A stretch of 28,411 nt of DNA from JACTUA01 sp964551875 (lineage in GTDB: Archaea > Halobacteriota > Methanomicrobia > Methanomicrobiales > JACTUA01): the NCBI GenBank assembly GCA_964551875.1, contig CAZKEV010000025.1, forward strand, positions 1 through 28,411, read 5' to 3'. Under the pieces are notes generated by a model. The model saw only the letters and a program-made list of their open reading frames with translations. It ran no database searches and was not told where the DNA came from. This document shows, piece by piece, positions 26,237 to 28,411 of the stretch (the first letter of the stretch is position 1; every line of letters begins with the position of its first letter). The position numbers and the translations under genes are program-made.

Positions 26237-26437
26237 TCATTCCTGGTCCACGACCACGATGGTCTTCGCGTCCGTGTCGATCTCGACCGTCAGGTACTCC
26301 CGGTACTTGAACCACTTTTTCAGGAGTTCAACGCGTTCATCGTAACCAAAGCCCTGCCCCGCCCCCTCACTCTTGTCCGCTTCCCTCAGCCCGTCGTGGA
26401 CGCCGTCGGGATCCTTCATGGTGATTCTGAACTTCAT
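26237..26437 (-). CDS. Conserved phage-type small protein
   Basis: 66 residues. MKFRITMKDPDGVHDGLREA, acidic helices, then ELLKKWFKYREYLTVEIDTD and AKTIVVVDQE. The FRITMKDPDGV start and KYREYLTVEIDT stretch is a pattern I recall from phage and metagenome proteins, with no known activity. AAGGAGGCCG precedes the ATG. Confidence 0.8.
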   Translation of the reverse strand: MKFRITMKDPDGVHDGLREADKSEGAGQGFGYDERVELLKKWFKYREYLTVEIDTDAKTIVVVDQE

Positions 26438-26449
26438 GCCCCGGCCTCC

Positions 26450-26755
26450 TTACGTCGCCTTCTCCCTCGCGTTCTTGAACCAGTGGCACCTCGGGTCAAC
26501 CTCACCCTCGGACTTCCCCCACAGGAAGCACTTCCTCGTCACGGTAGAGATCCGCTTCCCATCCCACTTCTTGACGTACTCGGGCCAAACGTGAAGGACG
26601 TCTGCGACGACCGTTCCCCCTCCCAGCAGGCCCCGGAACGCGCAGAGCAAGAAGGTGGTGTAGCCGTGCTCCATCCGCTGAACGTACAAGGTGTCCCCGT
26701 CCTTGAACCCGGACAGGGGCATGTCGGTCATGTTCACGGTCCTATCGGCTTCCAC
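26450..26755 (-). CDS. Hypothetical protein, first gene of operon
   Basis: 101 residues from GTG behind GTAGGAGGAATCG in the leader of the promoter at 26783-26810. SGFKDGDTLYVQRMEHGYTT, then GGTVVADVLHVWPEYVKKWD and KRISTVTRKCFLWGKSEGEV. Predicted strands with no metal site. It belongs to the long operon that also holds the DNA methyltransferase. Function unknown. Confidence 0.75.
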   Translation of the reverse strand: MEADRTVNMTDMPLSGFKDGDTLYVQRMEHGYTTFLLCAFRGLLGGGTVVADVLHVWPEYVKKWDGKRISTVTRKCFLWGKSEGEVDPRCHWFKNAREKAT

Positions 26756-26782
26756 CGATTCCTCCTACTCATCTTACACTAT

Positions 26783-26810
26783 AGTATATATAATTAGCCT
26801 ACTTTGTCAA
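26783..26810 (-). promoter_or_regulatory. Sigma-70-type promoter, member of the repeated promoter family
   Basis: Minus strand: TTGACA (26805-26810), 16-bp spacer with GGCTAATTATA, TATACT (26783-26788), then ATAGTGTAAGATGAGTAGGAGG. The leader resembles that of 2614-2641 (GTAAGATGA), and upstream GAATAATTTTTATTACCC is nearly the same as there, so these two promoters form a subgroup. Confidence 0.92.
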
Positions 26811-26829
26811 GGGTAATAAAAATTATTCG

Positions 26830-27042
26830 TCAATCCCCCTGCGCTCCCTTGAGCCTGTCCCGCGCCCAGTTCACCCGGTCGTCCTTCGGGACGATCCCGG
26901 CCTCGTCAGCGGCGTCCAAGATGATCGCCCGGCACTTGAAGAACACGGCGTCGTCGCCCGGTTGCCAGGGCCGACTGAGCATCCGAAACAGCCTTCCCAA
27001 GGCGAGCTGGACTTCCGGCGATGGGTTGGGCATCCGGCTCAT
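26830..27042 (-). CDS. Conserved phage-type small helical protein
   Basis: 70 residues. SPEVQLALGRLFRMLSRPWQ, then PGDDAVFFKCRAIILDAADE and VNWARDRLKGAQ. The FFKCRAIILDA stretch recalls small phage proteins of unknown function. It is the last gene of the operon entering from the right; T-rich sequence follows at once. Confidence 0.8.
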   Translation of the reverse strand: MSRMPNPSPEVQLALGRLFRMLSRPWQPGDDAVFFKCRAIILDAADEAGIVPKDDRVNWARDRLKGAQGD

Positions 27043-27050
27043 TCGGCCCC

Positions 27051-27263
27051 CTACGCTTTCGGCGTGGCGTCTTCCACTGCCTGTTTCGCCGCCTTGCCGT
27101 GGATCTCCACGTATTCATCCTGGTACTTCTCGAACATGTCCATGATGAACTTCTGGTCTGCGAGCGAGGAGAGGCCCCGGCCCGCCTTGCTGTCGTAGCA
27201 GATGCGGTAGAGCCTCCCCTGCTCCTGGGCCGTCATCTTCTTGTTCTTCGCGGGCTTCTTCAT
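27051..27263 (-). CDS. Lys-rich helical protein
   Basis: 70 residues. Basic N-terminus (MKKPAKNKKMTAQEQGRLYR), then ICYDSKAGRGLSSLADQKFI and a helix DMFEKYQDEYVEIHGKAAKQ. The KMTAQEQ...GL order recalls small phage proteins. Possibly nucleic-acid binding by its charge; function unknown. ATGA overlap with the upstream gene. Confidence 0.75.
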   Translation of the reverse strand: MKKPAKNKKMTAQEQGRLYRICYDSKAGRGLSSLADQKFIMDMFEKYQDEYVEIHGKAAKQAVEDATPKA

Positions 27264-27436
27264 TCCAGTTCCTTCCCGCACCTGGCGCACCGAACGAAGG
27301 TCCGCCGATGCTTCCGGTGGACCCCCTTGCCCTTCCTCTTGCTGATCCCCCAGGTCTTCCATGTCTCCACCACCATCTCGGGCTTGTGCCCAAGGACAAG
27401 GCACCCCAGGAAGAAGTCTACCAGCCTCCGGATCAT
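27260..27436 (-). CDS. Short basic CxxC protein (58 aa)
   Basis: 58 codons. A hydrophobic start (MIRRLVDFFLGCLVLGHKPE), a basic centre (WKTWGISKRKGKGVHRKHRR) and CARCGKELE at the end, with His residues available as extra ligands, so a zinc site is possible. ATGA overlaps join it to both neighbours. Function unknown. Confidence 0.7.
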   Translation of the reverse strand: MIRRLVDFFLGCLVLGHKPEMVVETWKTWGISKRKGKGVHRKHRRTFVRCARCGKELE

Positions 27437-27606
27437 CGGCTACCCCCCACCGGCTTCGCCACGACCCGGCGGCAAGCCTGGTCGCACAGGCCGACCTCCT
27501 TCTTGAGAGTGAGGCAGAGCGCCTTCCCCCTCACCTCGCTCTTGAACGCCTGGACGCAGTCCGCGCAGAGGAGGACCCGATTGACCTTGATGTCTGGAAG
27601 TCTCAA
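27433..27606 (-). CDS. Short cysteine-rich protein (57 aa)
   Basis: 57 codons from TTG at 27606, with AAGGAG nine bases upstream. LRLPDIKVNRVLLCADCVQA, then KALCLTLKKEVGLCDQACRR: CxxC (about residues 14-17), Cys33, and CDQAC (about 43-47), a likely zinc ribbon. The stop overlaps the next start as ATGA. The rare start codon lowers confidence in the exact N-terminus. Confidence 0.65.
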   Translation of the reverse strand: MRLPDIKVNRVLLCADCVQAFKSEVRGKALCLTLKKEVGLCDQACRRVVAKPVGGSR

Positions 27607-27609
27607 TGG

Positions 27610-27720
27610 CTACGTCTCCTTCTTCTCGCACCTGTCGCAGAGGAACATCTCCCAGTGCTCGCCCTCGCGCCTGTTGAGGTGCCCGACCTTGCGACCGCAC
27701 TTTGAGCAAACGCCCTTCAT
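27610..27720 (-). CDS. Mini zinc-ribbon protein (36 aa)
   Basis: 36 residues: MKGVCSKCGRKVGHLNRREG then EHWEMFLCDRCEKKET. CxxC...CxxC with a single loop makes this a complete minimal zinc ribbon. ATG follows GAGGGGGCGCG. Stop TAG is three bases before the next start. Too small for an enzyme, so a binding module is likely. Confidence 0.75.
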   Translation of the reverse strand: MKGVCSKCGRKVGHLNRREGEHWEMFLCDRCEKKET

Positions 27721-27733
27721 CGCGCCCCCTCTT

Positions 27734-27901
27734 TCAGAGCCCCAGTTCCTTCCGATGCACCGAGGCGAGGACAGGGGTCTCCAAGGCCATCGCGCCGAGG
27801 AGGTACTTCGCAACCTTCAGGACGTCGGCGTCGCTCAACTTGCTGGCGTCGATGCTCAGGTAGCCGCTCACCCAGTCCCGAACCCGCTTGTCCTTCTTCA
27901 T
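27734..27901 (-). CDS. Short helical protein (55 aa)
   Basis: 55 residues: MKKDKRVRDWVSGYLSIDAS, then KLSDADVLKVAKYLLGAMAL and SVHRKELGL. Basic start then amphipathic helices. GAGGAGCG lies before the ATG. No recognised family. Confidence 0.75.
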   Translation of the reverse strand: MKKDKRVRDWVSGYLSIDASKLSDADVLKVAKYLLGAMALETPVLASVHRKELGL

Positions 27902-27911
27902 CGCTCCTCGT

Positions 27912-28103
27912 TCAAAACAATTTCACTTGGGCGTTTTGAATCGCGTAGCGGCGCTCGAAAGGAGCCTCACCGACGTCGCATAACGGAATCGCGTCATGCG
28001 CCTTCAAGGCCAAGGAGATGACTTCTCGAATCGAGAGCCCCTCTTCCGCCCGCACGGAACCCACGACCTTTTTGCCGTGGTACAGCCAGTAGGTCGTCCT
28101 CAT
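27912..28103 (-). CDS. Hypothetical protein
   Basis: 63 residues: MRTTYWLYHGKKVVGSVRAE, then LSIREVISLALKAHDAIPLC and ERRYAIQNAQVKLF. Short strand-helix-strand order. ATGA overlap with the upstream gene. Function unknown. Confidence 0.75.
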   Translation of the reverse strand: MRTTYWLYHGKKVVGSVRAEEGLSIREVISLALKAHDAIPLCDVGEAPFERRYAIQNAQVKLF

Positions 28104-28303
28104 GATCTCTCCCTCGCCGTGTAGGCCATCCCGCAGACGCGGGTCTCGGCCTCCAGGCATTCCGGCAGCCGAAGGCTTCCGTTCTCGTCCTTCAGGGATT
28201 TCCCGAAGAGGAGGCAGCTCTTGCTCGCCCGCGTCTTCAGGCAGAATGCGCACTTCTCGCACTTCGTTTCCCCGCCGTCGATCTCGATCCCGACCAGCTT
28301 CAT
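28100..28303 (-). CDS. Cysteine-rich protein of the CxxCxxC type
   Basis: 67 residues. MKLVGIEIDGGETKCEKCAF, CLKTRASKSCLLFGKSLKDE, LRLPECLEAETRVCG: six or more cysteines in small pairs, related in layout to the 24343-24570 protein (short CxxC start, hydrophobic SCLLF core, Pro-Cys end). Likely zinc-binding. AGGGGAAG before the ATG. Confidence 0.8.
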   Translation of the reverse strand: MKLVGIEIDGGETKCEKCAFCLKTRASKSCLLFGKSLKDENGSLRLPECLEAETRVCGMAYTARERS

Positions 28304-28320
28304 CTTCCCCTCCGTGAGCC

Positions 28321-28411
28321 TTAGTAGAGGACCATGCTCAGGCCCATGTTGTCCTGGCGCTTGGGGCGGTCCTTGAAGGGGATCCGCGCCTTCCCGGCAG
28401 CGAACCCCACC
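28321..28411 (-). CDS. C-terminal fragment of a protein at the right edge
   Basis: Only the last 29 or 30 codons are visible, in a frame ending RQDNMGLSMVLY and a TAA stop. The part seen is basic and Gly/Phe-containing (VGFAAGKARIPFKDRPKRQD). Start and function lie outside the window. Confidence 0.65.
   Translation of the reverse strand, partial: VGFAAGKARIPFKDRPKRQDNMGLSMVLY

Noticed and set aside
1..28411. CRISPR arrays, insertion sequences, attachment sites or an integrase
   Set aside because: No evenly spaced direct repeats, no terminal inverted repeats with a transposase, and no recombinase motif were seen on either strand. The repeated promoter sequence is far too widely spaced to be an array.

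Overview
The window looks like an accessory (probably early) region of a large tailed-phage genome assembled from short reads, most likely metagenomic. It is GC-rich and very densely packed. Almost everything reads leftward on the minus strand: about 75 mostly tiny genes (21 to 240 codons, plus one methyltransferase of about 497 codons), most with strong AGGAGG-type ribosome binding sites and many joined by 4-base ATGA/GTGA or 5-base TGATG/TAATG stop-start overlaps. No structural, packaging or replication gene is recognisable. An array of ten tRNA genes, two SAM-dependent methyltransferases and a run of small zinc-ribbon proteins support a virus rather than a bacterial chromosome. The host is probably a bacterium with a standard sigma-70, because the promoters carry TTGACA and TATACT boxes. 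The phage and host cannot be named from sequence alone.

Layout, in the direction of transcription (right to left): (a) 28411-26830, the tail of an operon entering from outside the window, all small proteins; (b) promoter 26783-26810 drives 26755-20821, small zinc proteins, a possible winged-helix protein, a DNA methyltransferase interrupted by an assembly gap, and a PD-(D/E)XK-like protein; (c) one plus-strand gene, 20447-20824, lies between this operon and the next; (d) promoter 20235-20262 drives 20205-17703, seven genes ending in tRNA-Asp; (e) promoter 17650-17677 drives nine tRNAs (Tyr, Pro, Phe, Leu x3, His, a fourth Leu-type, Ser); (f) promoter 16662-16689 drives 16634-10939, eighteen genes including a cyclic-phosphate-processing receiver (cREC) protein; (g) promoter 10735-10762 drives 10706-8263, ending in three tandem zinc-ribbon paralogues and a terminator; (h) promoter 8076-8103 drives 8025-5752, ending in a terminator; (i) promoter 5630-5657 drives 5606-2658, starting with a protein that has a ribosomal L7/L12 C-terminal-like domain; (j) promoter 2614-2641 drives 2578-203, including a spermidine-synthase-like methyltransferase; (k) promoter 87-114 drives a gene leaving the window.

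The main unifying signal is a family of nine near-identical minus-strand promoters. All have exactly 16 bp between the -35 and -10 boxes, and most also share spacer, upstream and leader sequence, so this 28-kb block looks like one co-regulated regulon. A second recurrent signal is the inverted repeat CGCAAA-N3-TTTGCG, found four times, three of them at translation starts. The functions that can be read (tRNA supply, a possible RNA-end-processing protein, an L12-like domain, DNA methylation with a nuclease-like neighbour) fit takeover of host translation and protection of phage DNA. Most genes remain of unknown function. Several real genes are shorter than 60 codons and would be missed by a length cutoff; they are included here.
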